Shown: positions 10,061-19,619 of the stretch, in pieces
How positions within the stretch are numbered: position 1 is the first letter of the stretch
Layout of the letters: each line of letters starts with the position of its first letter
DNA from: Bacillus sp. FJAT-26390
GTDB lineage: Bacteria > Bacillota > Bacilli > Paenibacillales > Paenibacillaceae
Assembly: GCF_001682865.1 (NCBI RefSeq)
Contig: NZ_MAQX01000033.1
Location: 310,001 to 374,000, forward strand
Direction of reading: 5' to 3'
DNA length: 64,000 bases
Made by a program: the position numbers and the translations under genes
The notes under the pieces: model-generated
Databases searched by the model: none
Seen by the model: only the letters and a program-made list of their open reading frames with translations
What the model was told of the DNA's origin: nothing

Positions 10061-11668
10061 TTAGCTCGTTTTCCAGCGGTCGTATGCCGTTTGGTAAATC
10101 TCAGCTATCCGTTGTCCACCCATTTTTTTGATCGTGTCCACATATTTATCCCAGCCGCTGATCGAATCTTGGCCGGTGATGAATTTTGCTTCCATTTGCA
10201 TGACGTAAGTGCTCAGGTCCGAGCGCAGCTTCGTTACCTCAGCCGACTCTTCCGCCGTTAGGAACAACGCTGGGAATGGCACTTTTGCGCCGCGATCCAG
10301 AAGCTTTTCCTTAGATTCCTTCGTTACCCACTCATCAAATTCCGTTTTCAGCCCAATCGTAAGATCATCGCTAATCACCATCGGCGCGGAAATGCCGTAG
10401 TTAGGCGTCAGCGTGGAGCGGAACTCTTCGCGATCGCCGCCGCCCGGAACAGGCAGCCATTCCTTCGTCATAGAAGCTTTGTCCGTATACTTCCACAATG
10501 TGCCTTCTGGGCCTTTGTCGAACAGCATCGCACCATCATAGGAGTACAAATAATCGACCCAACGCATCGATGCTTCCGGCGCTTTATTGCTGCTCGAGAT
10601 GGCGAATGCTCCGGTAGCGTAGCCTTTATTTTTCGCAATAGCAGGCGCTTGTACCATGTCGCTCTTCACTGGGCTGAACATCACATCATCTGTGTTTGGC
10701 TCGCCGCCATGCGTAAAGTATGCATGCCAATCCGAGAACAAGCCGATTTGATTGTTTTTCGCTTTTGCTTTCTTCTGGTCGTCCGTTTGGGAGAAGGACT
10801 CATGATCAAGCAATTCCTCGCTCCAAAGGCGATTCATATATTCGAGGTATGCCTTGTACGGCTCTTCCATCGGCGTATAGTGAACAACATCCTTCTCATC
10901 GGCATAAATCTCTTCCTCATATGCGCCAAACGCGCCGAGAATCCATGTCCGCAGATCTCTCATCTTGGAGGAGGAAGCGAGCGGAATTTCGTCCTTTTTG
11001 CCATTGCCGTTCGGATCTTCTTCTTTGACCCGCTTCAAATAGGTGTACAATTCTTCCGTCGTTTCAGGAAGCTTCTTGATATCAAGCGCTTTCAGAAAAT
11101 CGCCGTTATACCAAAGCGGGTTGCGGTACCATGGCTGGTTGAACTCGATCCGCGGCAGCGAATAAATATGTCCGTCCGGTGCTGTGATCGATTTGCGGAT
11201 ATCCGGGTAATCCTCAAGCAGCTTCTTCACGTTAGGCGCATATTCATCAATTAGGCCTTCGAGCGGAATAAGGATGCCTTGTCCGCCGTAGTTAAGCTCC
11301 TCCGCTTGCGTCAGCTTCGCGCCGAAAAATACATCGGGATAGTCGCCGCTTGCGAACACCAAGTTTTTCTTCGTATCGAAGCTGTCTCTTGGCGCGTTCA
11401 AATATTCGAATTTAATGCCCGTCAGCTTCTCCATCTCCGACATGACCGGCATGTCCTTCCAGTTCTGAATGCCGATATCCGGCGCCATTAGCGATAAGGT
11501 AATGCTCTCGTTAACGATCGGGAAACCTTCTTTATTTACGCTTTCGGCTGCTCCCGCTCCTGCCGTGTTTCCTTTTTCCTTGTCGCCGGACGAGCCGCAG
11601 CCAGCCAGCAATGTAACCGTCATCACTCCTGCCAGCAGCAGCGACCAAGCTTTTCTTGATTTGTGCAT
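10061..11668 (-). CDS. Extracellular sugar-binding lipoprotein (LplA-like, ABC importer)
   Basis: Family 1 solute-binding lipoprotein of 535 residues. Signal peptide with lipobox LLAGC (cysteine near residue 24), followed by a Gly/Ser/Lys-rich tether. Length and motifs (DYPDVFFGAKL, GYATGAFAISSS, MRWVDYLYSYDG) match the long binding proteins of the LplA/YtcQ group that work with LplB/LplC permeases. It is third in the minus-strand order permease-permease-binding protein; no ATPase gene is present, consistent with a shared MsmX-type ATPase elsewhere. SD GGGAGG precedes the ATG. Likely ligand is a complex oligosaccharide, probably alpha-mannose-containing given the downstream mannosidases (inference). 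Confidence 0.92.
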   Translation of the reverse strand: MHKSRKAWSLLLAGVMTVTLLAGCGSSGDKEKGNTAGAGAAESVNKEGFPIVNESITLSLMAPDIGIQNWKDMPVMSEMEKLTGIKFEYLNAPRDSFDTKKNLVFASGDYPDVFFGAKLTQAEELNYGGQGILIPLEGLIDEYAPNVKKLLEDYPDIRKSITAPDGHIYSLPRIEFNQPWYRNPLWYNGDFLKALDIKKLPETTEELYTYLKRVKEEDPNGNGKKDEIPLASSSKMRDLRTWILGAFGAYEEEIYADEKDVVHYTPMEEPYKAYLEYMNRLWSEELLDHESFSQTDDQKKAKAKNNQIGLFSDWHAYFTHGGEPNTDDVMFSPVKSDMVQAPAIAKNKGYATGAFAISSSNKAPEASMRWVDYLYSYDGAMLFDKGPEGTLWKYTDKASMTKEWLPVPGGGDREEFRSTLTPNYGISAPMVISDDLTIGLKTEFDEWVTKESKEKLLDRGAKVPFPALFLTAEESAEVTKLRSDLSTYVMQMEAKFITGQDSISGWDKYVDTIKKMGGQRIAEIYQTAYDRWKTS

Positions 11669-11787
11669 GCTTAAATCCTCCCTTTTTTCCCTCTAATGTA
11701 TTTGGTCATGCTATATAATAAGCGAAGAAATAATTTCCCTCGTCCATTATCTCACAAAGTGCTGCCTAGCGGCCCCGAATAGGGCAA

Positions 11788-12699
11788 CTAACCTTTTACA
11801 GAGCCAATCATTACGCCTTGCACGAAGTAACGCTGCAGGAATGGATATACCGCAATAATCGGTAGCGTCGATACGATGATGACCGCATATTTGACCAAAG
11901 AAGCGGCGTCCGCCTTGGAGTTCATCGCCATCGCTACCTCTCCGCTAACCGCGGCTCCGGTTGTCTCTGCCGTCATCTCCTGAAGCACGAGAATTTGGCG
12001 CAGGATCATCTGAAGCGGATATTTCGCCTCGTCATTCAAGTAAATCAAAGCCGAAAAATAGCTATTCCAATGCCCGACTCCATAAAACAGAGCCATAACG
12101 GCAATAATCGGAGACGATAGCGGCAAAATGATCCGGACGAACAGCTTCATGTTCGTGCATCCGTCCATATGCGCAGCCTCCTGCAGCTCCTTCGGAATCG
12201 TAGACTGGAAGAAGGTCCGCGCCACGATAATATTCCATACAGAGGCAGCAACCGGCAAAATAAGCGCACCCATGCTGTTGATAAGACCTAGGTTCTTAAT
12301 TAACAGGTAGCTTGGCACAAGCCCCCCGCTAAAGAACATCGTAACCAGAATGATGCCCATAAACAGCTTGCGGCCGATGAAATCGGTTCTGCTCAGCGCG
12401 TAGGCGGCAGGCAGCGTAACGACTAGATTAAGCAAGGTTCCAAGAACCGTATAAATAATCGTATTTAGATACCCATTCCATATTTTCGCGTTATCGAATA
12501 CCAGCTTGTACCCTTCCCAAGTAATGCCCTTCGGAAACAGCCACATTTCGCCCGAATTTACGAGCTTGGGATCGCTTATCGAAGCGCTGACCATATAAAG
12601 CACCGGATACAGCACAACGACTAGTGCAAGCAGCAAATAAATATAGTTCATCATCAGAAACAGCTTATCGCCCTTTGATTCTTTTACAGCTGTAACCAT
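11788..12699 (-). CDS. Sugar ABC transporter permease (LplC/YtcP-like)
   Basis: Inner-membrane subunit with about six membrane segments and the EAA loop (KELQEAAHMDGCTNMKLFVRI) that docks the ATPase. The C-terminus YFVQGVMIGSVKG is typical of this MalG-like group. Reading from 12783 is possible, but AAGGAGG ten bases before the ATG at 12699 fixes the start there (303 residues). It follows the LplB-like gene by 19 nt and should be co-transcribed with it. It forms the channel with that permease for the lipoprotein encoded downstream. Confidence 0.92.
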   Translation of the reverse strand: MVTAVKESKGDKLFLMMNYIYLLLALVVVLYPVLYMVSASISDPKLVNSGEMWLFPKGITWEGYKLVFDNAKIWNGYLNTIIYTVLGTLLNLVVTLPAAYALSRTDFIGRKLFMGIILVTMFFSGGLVPSYLLIKNLGLINSMGALILPVAASVWNIIVARTFFQSTIPKELQEAAHMDGCTNMKLFVRIILPLSSPIIAVMALFYGVGHWNSYFSALIYLNDEAKYPLQMILRQILVLQEMTAETTGAAVSGEVAMAMNSKADAASLVKYAVIIVSTLPIIAVYPFLQRYFVQGVMIGSVKG

Positions 12700-12718
12700 A
12701 CGTTTCTGTTCCTCCTTC

Positions 12719-13675
12719 CTACCAAAGGCTTGTCTCGCTTGTGCGTTTTGCAATTTTATTAACCATAATGAGCAAGAGGGCATTCACTACTGAATTGAAC
12801 AAGCCAACTGCCGTAGAGAAGCTATACTGCGCATCCACTAGCCCGGAACGGTATACGAATGTAGAAATAACGTCGGATGACCCCATATTGAGCGGATTTT
12901 GCAGCAGCAAAATTTTCTCGAAACCTACGCCCAGGATGTTGCCCATGTTCAAAATCAATAGGATCGTAATGGTCGGCACAATCGTTGGCAGGTTAATGTG
13001 CAGCACACGCTTGAACCTGCTCGCGCCATCGACGATAGCAGCCTCATGCAGCTGCGGATCTACGCCTGACAATGCCGCTAGGTAAATAATCGTCCCCCAG
13101 CCCGCGCTTTGCCACACGCCTGACAAGACGTACACCGTCTTAAACCATTTAGGATCCGTAAGATAGGCTGCCGGCTCCATGCCGAGCAGCTCGATTAGCT
13201 TTACAAGCATCCCTGACGATGGCGACAGGAAAGTAATGATCATCCCGGCCATAACCACGACTGAAATAAAATGCGGAGCATAAGTAACCGTTTGCACCGT
13301 TTTCTTAAAATAGCCGTTTTTAATTTCGTTAAAAGCAAGTGCCAATATAATCGGCAGCGGAAATCCGATGGCTAGCTCATATAGGCTGATGCTGAACGTA
13401 TTCCATAATAGATCCCAGAAATAATAGGAATTAAAGAATCTCTCGAAATGCTCGAAGCCTACCCATGGGCTTCCCATAATGCCTTTTGTCGGTATGAAGT
13501 TTTTAAAAGCAATCTGGATGCCGTACATCGGTCCGTAGTGAAAAATAAGAAAGTACAGCATGACAGGAGTCATGAATAAGTAGAGCTCCCAGTTTTGCAG
13601 CATCTTTTTGCCGAGCGATTTGTTCCCGCGCATTTTTGTGTTTAAAGGGAGCGCTTGCTGTTCGTTTCCTTTCAT
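12719..13675 (-). CDS. Sugar ABC transporter permease (LplB-like)
   Basis: First gene of the importer operon, 318 residues, MalF-like topology with about six membrane helices. The EAA segment reads HEAAIVDGASRFKRVLHINLP. The N-terminal YLFMTPVMLYFLIFHYGPMYGIQIAFKNF is characteristic of LplB-type permeases of polysaccharide or complex-glycan importers. SD GGAGG lies about 15 bases before the ATG, with GAGAG closer to the start. A cre-like element and a candidate -10 lie about 75-95 nt upstream (13747-13772), suggesting catabolite repression of the operon. Confidence 0.92.
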   Translation of the reverse strand: MKGNEQQALPLNTKMRGNKSLGKKMLQNWELYLFMTPVMLYFLIFHYGPMYGIQIAFKNFIPTKGIMGSPWVGFEHFERFFNSYYFWDLLWNTFSISLYELAIGFPLPIILALAFNEIKNGYFKKTVQTVTYAPHFISVVVMAGMIITFLSPSSGMLVKLIELLGMEPAAYLTDPKWFKTVYVLSGVWQSAGWGTIIYLAALSGVDPQLHEAAIVDGASRFKRVLHINLPTIVPTITILLILNMGNILGVGFEKILLLQNPLNMGSSDVISTFVYRSGLVDAQYSFSTAVGLFNSVVNALLLIMVNKIAKRTSETSLW

Positions 13676-13746
13676 CTCTCTCGAATCCTCCTCTCTCTAT
13701 TTTGTTAGTTTCAGCTATCACATCGCCGATTGTCGGCATTGCAATT

Positions 13747-13772
13747 GACTAACGCTTACATTCCAAATTGTA
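13747..13772 (-). promoter_or_regulatory. Candidate promoter -10 with cre-like operator for the LplBCA-type operon
   Basis: Minus strand: TACAAT (13772-13767), 6 nt, then TGTAAGCGTTAGTC (13760-13747). The 14-mer matches the CcpA consensus TGWAARCGYTWNCW at 13 of 14 positions. The 11-mer TGTAAGCGTTA recurs at 19520-19510 in the same position relative to the -10 of the second importer. The -35 is weak (TTTACC, 18-nt spacer). The rest of 13676-14023 shows no ORF and must also carry the promoter of the divergent alpha-mannosidase. Confidence 0.5.
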
Positions 13773-14023
13773 GACATTATTGCCTAGCCCGGTAAATATG
13801 TATGATCTGCATTGTCATTCCAAAAGGCTGTAACCGTAAGGTTTTACAGCGTTTTCATGATGATTGCTGTCATTCTTCCGCTGCCCATCATGCTGCTAAT
13901 GTGTTGGATATGCTCTATGTAAATATGGTGCAAGTGATACATATTGTGCTTTGCAGATAAATGTGTGAACCTTTCTTACGAATGCGCATACAAACCTAAT
14001 TCAATTCAGGAGGCTTTTTGACC

Positions 14024-16771
14024 GTGACAAACAAAACCGCCCATCTTATCTCCCATACCCATTGGGACAGAGAATGGTATATGCCTTACGAATACCACCA
14101 TACGCTGCTCACTGAGCTAATGAACGATTTGCTTCGCACTTTGGAAGAGGACGACGAATTTCGCAGCTTTCATCTGGACGGGCAGACGATCATTATGGAA
14201 GACTATCTTCAAATCCATCCCGAGAAAAGAGAAGCGCTGGAGAAATATATTCGCGAGGGCCGCATTATCATAGGTCCTTGGTATGTGCTGCAGGATGAAT
14301 TTCTGACGAGCTCCGAGGCGAATGTCCGCAACCTATTGATCGGACATCAAGACGCGGCTCATTACGGCGTCATTTCCAAGCTCGGTTATTTTCCCGACTC
14401 CTTTGGCAATATGGGGCAAGCGCCGCAAATGCTGAAGCAAGCCGATATCGATACCGCCGTATTCGGACGCGGCGTAAAACCAACCGGCTTCGATAATATG
14501 GTGGGGGAATCGGAGGGCTCAAGCTACGAATCGCCTTTCTCGGAGATGCACTGGTCCTCTCCTGACGGCTCGACCGTACTGGGGCTGCTCTTCGCCAATT
14601 GGTACAACAACGGCATGGAGGTTCCGACCGATCCGGACGAAGCGAAAGCTTACTGGGCCAAAAGGCTTGCCGATGCCGGTAAATATGCGTCTACGCCGGA
14701 GCTTCTATTTATGAACGGCTGCGACCATCAGCCTGTCCAAACGAATTTATCAGAGGGAATCCGCACGGCACGCGAGCTGTTTCCTGACATAAACTTTGTC
14801 CATTCCAGCTTCGAGCAATACTTGGAGGCGCTAAAAGGCCAGCTTCCCGCGAATTTGACCACGGTCAAAGGTGAGCTGCGCAGTCAGCATACCGATGGAT
14901 GGAGCACGCTCGTCAATACGGCTTCGGCACGGGTTTATTTGAAGCAGCTGAATCAGCGCGGGCAGACGCTGCTGGAGAAAGGCGCTGAGCCTCTCGCAGC
15001 GCTTGCTCATTTGGTCGCGGGCCAAGCTTACCCGCATCAGCTGTTGACCTATGCATGGAAGACACTCATGCAAAATCATCCTCATGACAGCATTTGCGGC
15101 TGCAGCGTGGACGAGGTGCATCAGGAAATGGTTACCCGTTTCGATAAGAGCCGGCATACGGCGGAATCGATCATTACGGAGAGCCTAAGCGCGATCGCGG
15201 GGCAGATCGATACGAGCGGAGCTTCAGCATGGGCGAAGGAAGACGTGCCGGTCACGATTTTCAACATGACAGGCTGGGAACGCAGCGGTACGGTGAGCGT
15301 GGAGCTGATCGTGGCCAAAGCTTATTTCAAGGAAGGGCCTAACCCGGCTGCGATTGCCGAGCGTCTGGAGAAGCTTCCGCTGGATATCGAGCGCGGAGTG
15401 CTGCTTGATGATGAGGGCCGCGCGATTGCTGCCAAGGCTGAGGATTTGGGCGTTCATTTTGGTTATGAGCTGCCGAAGGATAAATTCCGCCAGCCCTACA
15501 TGGCGCGTAAAATTCGGCTGACCTTTGAAGCAAGCCGGGTTCCGGCGCTTGGCTTCAAAACCTATGCTTGGGCACCGTCGTCCGCTGCCTCCACGCTAAC
15601 GCCCGCTAATTCGCTGAGCGCTAGCCCAAATGGCATGGAAAACCAATTTATCGCCGTTCGCTTCCAGGCGGACGGATCCATAAACCTAACCGATAAAGAA
15701 ACCGGGAAAACGTTCGAAGGGCTTGGCGTCTATGAGAATTGCGGCGACCTTGGCAATGAATATGTATTTAGGCAGCCTGAGGGTGAACAGCCTCTAACAA
15801 CAAAAGGCATTCCGGCAACGATAACGATGGTCGAGAATGAAGCCTACCGGATCACATACGAAATCGTTCATGAATGGACTGTCCCTGCGCGTGCAGACGA
15901 TACCTTCACCGAAGAAAAGCGTAAAATGGTCCGTTTCCGTGACCGCAAAGCACAACGGGTGGAGGATCGGGTGCCGCTGCGCATTGTAACGCGCGTCAGC
16001 CTTGAACAATCCGGCAAAGGGCTGCAAGTGCAAGCCTCCTTTAATAACCAAGCCAAGGATCATCGCCTTCGCGCGCTGTTCCCGACAGGGCTGAAAGCTG
16101 ACCGCCATTTGGCTGACTCTATCTTCGAGGTTGCCTCGCGGGATACGACGCCTGCCAAGGAGTGGACAAATCCAAGCAATGCGCAGCATCAGCAGGCATT
16201 TGCCAGTGTGTCAGATGGGGAGTACGGCTTAACTATCGCCAATAAAGGGTTGAACGAATACGAGGTGCTGCGCGGCGAATCCCATACGATTGCCGTAACG
16301 CTTCTTCGCGCAGTCTCCGAGCTTGGCGACTGGGGCGTATTTCCGACGCCGGAAGCGCAGTGCCTAGGCGAGCAAACGGTAGAGTTCGCTATCTACCCGC
16401 ATGCCGGAGATGCCATAACGTCTGAAGCTTTCGCCCAAGCTTACCAATTCCAAGCGCCTTGGTTCCATTTGCAAACCGATAATCAACAAGGCTCGCTGCC
16501 AACGACCTATGCGCCTCTGAAATGGGAAGGCAAAGGGTTCGCATTGTCCGCCTTCAAAGTGTCGCAGCCTAGCGGAGACGTAATCGTTCGTTGGTATAAC
16601 GTTGCCGGGGAGCCGCAGGAGCTTGCTTTTCAGGCTAACTTTGATACAGACCGCATTTATCAAAGCGATATTTTGGAACGACGCCAAGCGGCCGCGAGCA
16701 TTCAGGACGGACAGGTACGTGAAACGGTTGGAACAGCAAAAATTATGACCTATGCCCTTAAATTAAACTAA
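14024..16771 (+). CDS. GH38 alpha-mannosidase
   Basis: Cytoplasmic exo-acting alpha-mannosidase of family GH38, about 915 residues. Motifs: HTHWDREW at the N-terminus (zinc ligands), PDSFGNMGQ containing the nucleophile Asp, MNGCDHQPVQ, then HPHDSICGCSVDEVH (helical domain) and a C-terminal beta-rich region. Known bacterial GH38 enzymes cleave alpha-1,3 or alpha-1,2/1,6 mannose linkages of N-glycans or mannans. AGGAGG at 14008-14013 lies only four bases from a TTG at 14018 but ten from GTG 14024, so I prefer the GTG. It is followed 16 nt later by a GH125 gene; the GH38+GH125 pair is the known intracellular set for high-mannose glycan degradation in streptococci. Confidence 0.95.
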   Translation: MTNKTAHLISHTHWDREWYMPYEYHHTLLTELMNDLLRTLEEDDEFRSFHLDGQTIIMEDYLQIHPEKREALEKYIREGRIIIGPWYVLQDEFLTSSEANVRNLLIGHQDAAHYGVISKLGYFPDSFGNMGQAPQMLKQADIDTAVFGRGVKPTGFDNMVGESEGSSYESPFSEMHWSSPDGSTVLGLLFANWYNNGMEVPTDPDEAKAYWAKRLADAGKYASTPELLFMNGCDHQPVQTNLSEGIRTARELFPDINFVHSSFEQYLEALKGQLPANLTTVKGELRSQHTDGWSTLVNTASARVYLKQLNQRGQTLLEKGAEPLAALAHLVAGQAYPHQLLTYAWKTLMQNHPHDSICGCSVDEVHQEMVTRFDKSRHTAESIITESLSAIAGQIDTSGASAWAKEDVPVTIFNMTGWERSGTVSVELIVAKAYFKEGPNPAAIAERLEKLPLDIERGVLLDDEGRAIAAKAEDLGVHFGYELPKDKFRQPYMARKIRLTFEASRVPALGFKTYAWAPSSAASTLTPANSLSASPNGMENQFIAVRFQADGSINLTDKETGKTFEGLGVYENCGDLGNEYVFRQPEGEQPLTTKGIPATITMVENEAYRITYEIVHEWTVPARADDTFTEEKRKMVRFRDRKAQRVEDRVPLRIVTRVSLEQSGKGLQVQASFNNQAKDHRLRALFPTGLKADRHLADSIFEVASRDTTPAKEWTNPSNAQHQQAFASVSDGEYGLTIANKGLNEYEVLRGESHTIAVTLLRAVSELGDWGVFPTPEAQCLGEQTVEFAIYPHAGDAITSEAFAQAYQFQAPWFHLQTDNQQGSLPTTYAPLKWEGKGFALSAFKVSQPSGDVIVRWYNVAGEPQELAFQANFDTDRIYQSDILERRQAAASIQDGQVRETVGTAKIMTYALKLN

Positions 16772-16787
16772 GCAGGAGGTTTACATC

Positions 16788-18068
16788 ATGAAACTACCAG
16801 ATTCCATTACAAACGTATTAGCTGAAGCGGATCACCGCCTCGCGCATCATCCCAAGCTGCAAAAGCTATTCAAAAACACCTTTCCGAATACGCTGGAAAC
16901 GACCATCAAGCTGATGGACGACGGCACTACTTTTGTCATTACAGGCGACATTCCGGCGATGTGGCTGCGCGATTCCACGGAGCAGGTCCGCCATTATATC
17001 CCCTACGTCAAAGAGGACGCTGAGCTGCAGCGCATCATCAGCGGCGTCATTCGGCGCCAGATGTTCTACATTAATATCGATCCGTATACGAACGCGTTTA
17101 ACGAAACGGCAAGCGGCAAGCATTATAACGCCGGCGATCAATCCGACATGACCGCATGGATGTGGGAGCGCAAATACGAGCTCGATTCCTTGTGCTTCCC
17201 GACGCAGCTCGCCTACATGTACTGGCGGGAAACGGGCAAAAGCGATATTTTCGACGACGCCTGCTATCAAGCGCTAAATTCGATTGTAAATGTGATCAAA
17301 ACCGAGCAGCGCCATGAGGAAAGGTCACCTTACCGCTTCGTGCGCCCGGGCTTCAAAGAAACCGAAACGCTGCAAAATGACGGGTTAGGCTTGCCTGTCA
17401 ACTACACGGGCATGTCGTGGTCGGGCTTCCGTCCAAGCGATGATGCTTGCCTATTCGGCTACAACATTCCTTCCAATATGTTCGCCGTCGTTATTCTTGG
17501 CTATATTCGGGACATTGCAGAGCAAGTGTACGGGGACAAGGAGCTAGCAGGAAGAGCGGAGAAGCTGCGCCAGGAGATCGACTTCGGCATTCGCGCATAC
17601 GGCATCGTTAATCATCCGGTTTTCGGCAAAATCTATGCCTATGAAACCGACGGCTACGGCAATTACTGCCTGATGGATGATGCGGGTACGCCAGGGCTAT
17701 TGTCTATCCCTTATTTCGGATATGCGCCTGTGGATGATCCTATTTATCAAAATACGCGGCGGTTTGCACTTAGCAGTGAAAATCCTTTCTACTTTGAAGG
17801 CAAGTTTGCGAGGGGCATAGGCAGCCCACATACGCCTGCCGGACATGTGTGGCATATGGCGCTATCTATGCAGGCTTTAACGGCTGACAATGATGAGGAA
17901 ATCAAAGAGCTTATCGATATGCTTATCGCAACCGATGCCGATACCGGCTTTATGCACGAGGGCTTCCATGCCGATGATCCAACGGTTTTCTCCCGTGAAT
18001 GGTTTGCATGGTCCAACAGCCTGTTCGCCATGTTGATTTGCAAAGCGATGGATAAAGGCATCGTGTAA
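16788..18068 (+). CDS. GH125 exo-alpha-1,6-mannosidase
   Basis: 426-residue (alpha/alpha)6-barrel glycosidase of family GH125 (formerly DUF1237). Family features are the N-terminal MWLRDSTEQVRHYIPY segment, DQSDMTAWMWERKYELDS, LPVNYTGMSWSGFRPSDDA and the C-terminal HEGFHADDPTVFSREWFAW, which carries an acidic residue expected in the inverting active site. Cytoplasmic, no signal peptide. SD AGGAGG eight bases before the ATG; co-transcribed with the GH38 gene. It would remove alpha-1,6-linked mannose left after GH38 action. A strong hairpin follows. Confidence 0.95.
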   Translation: MKLPDSITNVLAEADHRLAHHPKLQKLFKNTFPNTLETTIKLMDDGTTFVITGDIPAMWLRDSTEQVRHYIPYVKEDAELQRIISGVIRRQMFYINIDPYTNAFNETASGKHYNAGDQSDMTAWMWERKYELDSLCFPTQLAYMYWRETGKSDIFDDACYQALNSIVNVIKTEQRHEERSPYRFVRPGFKETETLQNDGLGLPVNYTGMSWSGFRPSDDACLFGYNIPSNMFAVVILGYIRDIAEQVYGDKELAGRAEKLRQEIDFGIRAYGIVNHPVFGKIYAYETDGYGNYCLMDDAGTPGLLSIPYFGYAPVDDPIYQNTRRFALSSENPFYFEGKFARGIGSPHTPAGHVWHMALSMQALTADNDEEIKELIDMLIATDADTGFMHEGFHADDPTVFSREWFAWSNSLFAMLICKAMDKGIV

Positions 18069-18098
18069 TCGTAAACGGGTTCATTCTCTCATTAAATA

Positions 18099-18137
18099 GG
18101 GGATGCCCACGAGGTCATTGACCTTGTGGGCATCCCC
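18099..18137. terminator. Bidirectional terminator between GH125 and the second binding-protein gene
   Basis: GGGGATGCCCAC-GAGGTC / GACCTT-GTGGGCATCCCC with loop ATT, an 18-bp stem with one G.T pair, between convergent stops. Confidence 0.9.
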
Positions 18138-18152
18138 TTCTTGCATAAAGCC

Positions 18153-19469
18153 TTATTTCTTCACAATATCCTGCACCGCTTTGTCGAATTTCTCAAGCAG
18201 CTGGTCGCTCGTAATTTGCTTGCCAAGATACTCCTGCATCGCCGCGCCCCATTGCTGCGTGATGCCATCCGGGAAGCGATCCCAGTTCCAGCTTTTCACT
18301 TGTTCAGGGTTCGCGTTCGCGAAGGTAGCGAAATCGCCGCCGATTTTGCCTACCGCTTCCGGATTCGGCTCGATCGAGGACAATGCCGGCACGAATTTAA
18401 AGTCGGTGGAGATGAATTTTTTGCCTGTTTCCGATGTAACCATCCAGTTCAGGAACGCTTTCGCTTCTTCCACTTGATCGGATTTGCTGTTGACGATCCA
18501 GTTGTTCGGCACGCCTGTGAATACATTAGGTTTGCCTTGAAGCGGCACCGCCATCATTCCTAGGTTAAGCGCCGGGTCGATCTCGTCGATCATGCCTTGA
18601 ATCCAGTTGCCGTGCTGAATCATGGCGTATTTGCCGGCTGCGAATTCCGCAACCTGCGTATTGTAATCCGTCGTCAAAGCGTTATCTTGGCCGTTAGCGA
18701 ACATAATGTCCACTAGGCGGATCCACTGCTTCATGATCGGATCATCCTTCAATTTCACTTTCCCTGCTTTTACATCCTCGATAAACGCAGCCGGATCAGC
18801 TTGGTTCGCGAATGCAATGTTGAGCGTATGAATACCCATCGACCACCACTCGGAGGTAAGCGCGAATGGAATGATGCCCGCATCCTTCAGCTTTTTGGCT
18901 GCTGCTTCAAGCTCCTCAAGCGTCTGCGGAAGCTCCGTAATGCCCGCCTTCGCGAAAAGATCCTTATTATACGTGAAGCCATATGCCTCAAGGTTCATCG
19001 GCATGCCCAGCAGCTTGCCGTCACGCGTAATTTGCGCTTTCGATGCTTCTACCAAATCCTTTGCCCAAGCCTCGCCCGTCAGATCCGCCGCACGATCCAC
19101 ATAAGGCTCGAAGCCCGCCCAGCCGCTGGAGTTAAAGATTTCCGGCTCTTCGCCAGCCGCAAGCTCTGCTTTGAGCAATGCGCTGTAATCCTCGCCGCCG
19201 CCATGCGTCTCGATTTCAACCTTAACGCCCGTTTCCTTCTCGTACTCCGCCGCCATTTTTGCAAGCGCATCGGCGATCTCTACCTTGAATTGAAATACTT
19301 TAATCGTAACGTCCTTCTTCGGCGCTTCCGTAGGGTCTGTCTTGCCGTTGTCGGCCGTTTCCTTTGGAGCATTGGTAGCCGCTGCGCCATTGTTGTTGCT
19401 GCTTCCGCAGCCGCTTGCCAGAACGATGAGCATAATAGCAGCTAGCATAAGTAAAGAAATCTTTTTCAT
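18153..19469 (-). CDS. Extracellular sugar-binding lipoprotein (MalE/UgpB-like)
   Basis: Family 1 solute-binding lipoprotein, 438 residues. Signal peptide ends in lipobox ASGC, followed by an Asn/Ala/Thr-rich tether. The fold signature includes FNSSGWAGFEPYVDRAADLTG, LKDAGIIPFALTSEWW and AAGKYAMIQHGNWIQGMI. It is encoded downstream of the two MalFG-like permeases on the same strand but has its own promoter in the 150-nt gap (19507-19553). A separate promoter would allow the excess of binding protein over membrane subunits usual for such systems. SD GGGAGG precedes the ATG. Substrate is probably an oligosaccharide related to the mannosidases; not provable from sequence. Confidence 0.93.
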   Translation of the reverse strand: MKKISLLMLAAIMLIVLASGCGSSNNNGAAATNAPKETADNGKTDPTEAPKKDVTIKVFQFKVEIADALAKMAAEYEKETGVKVEIETHGGGEDYSALLKAELAAGEEPEIFNSSGWAGFEPYVDRAADLTGEAWAKDLVEASKAQITRDGKLLGMPMNLEAYGFTYNKDLFAKAGITELPQTLEELEAAAKKLKDAGIIPFALTSEWWSMGIHTLNIAFANQADPAAFIEDVKAGKVKLKDDPIMKQWIRLVDIMFANGQDNALTTDYNTQVAEFAAGKYAMIQHGNWIQGMIDEIDPALNLGMMAVPLQGKPNVFTGVPNNWIVNSKSDQVEEAKAFLNWMVTSETGKKFISTDFKFVPALSSIEPNPEAVGKIGGDFATFANANPEQVKSWNWDRFPDGITQQWGAAMQEYLGKQITSDQLLEKFDKAVQDIVKK

Positions 19470-19506
19470 CTTATGACCTCCCGCAAATTTTATATATAAT
19501 CCTATT

Positions 19507-19553
19507 TTGTAACGCTTACATCGTCATTATAATTGTGCAACAACATGGCACAA
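19507..19553 (-). promoter_or_regulatory. SigA-type promoter with overlapping cre-like operator for the binding-protein gene
   Basis: Minus strand: -35 TTGTGC (19553-19548), 16-nt spacer, -10 TATAAT (19531-19526), then after 5 nt TGTAAGCGTTACAA (19520-19507). The latter matches TGWAARCGYTWNCW at 13 of 14 positions and would cover the transcription start, a usual place for CcpA repression. The same 11-mer, in the same place, precedes the LplB-like gene. Confidence 0.6.
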
Positions 19554-19619
19554 CACCGAATATATTGTACTTGTAGGTGTAATATGTTGATAACTTCCAT
19601 ATATTCAAGTTATATAAGT

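Noticed and set aside
18801..19445. A 214-codon plus-strand frame
   Set aside because: Antisense to the MalE-like lipoprotein gene; no motif and no SD.
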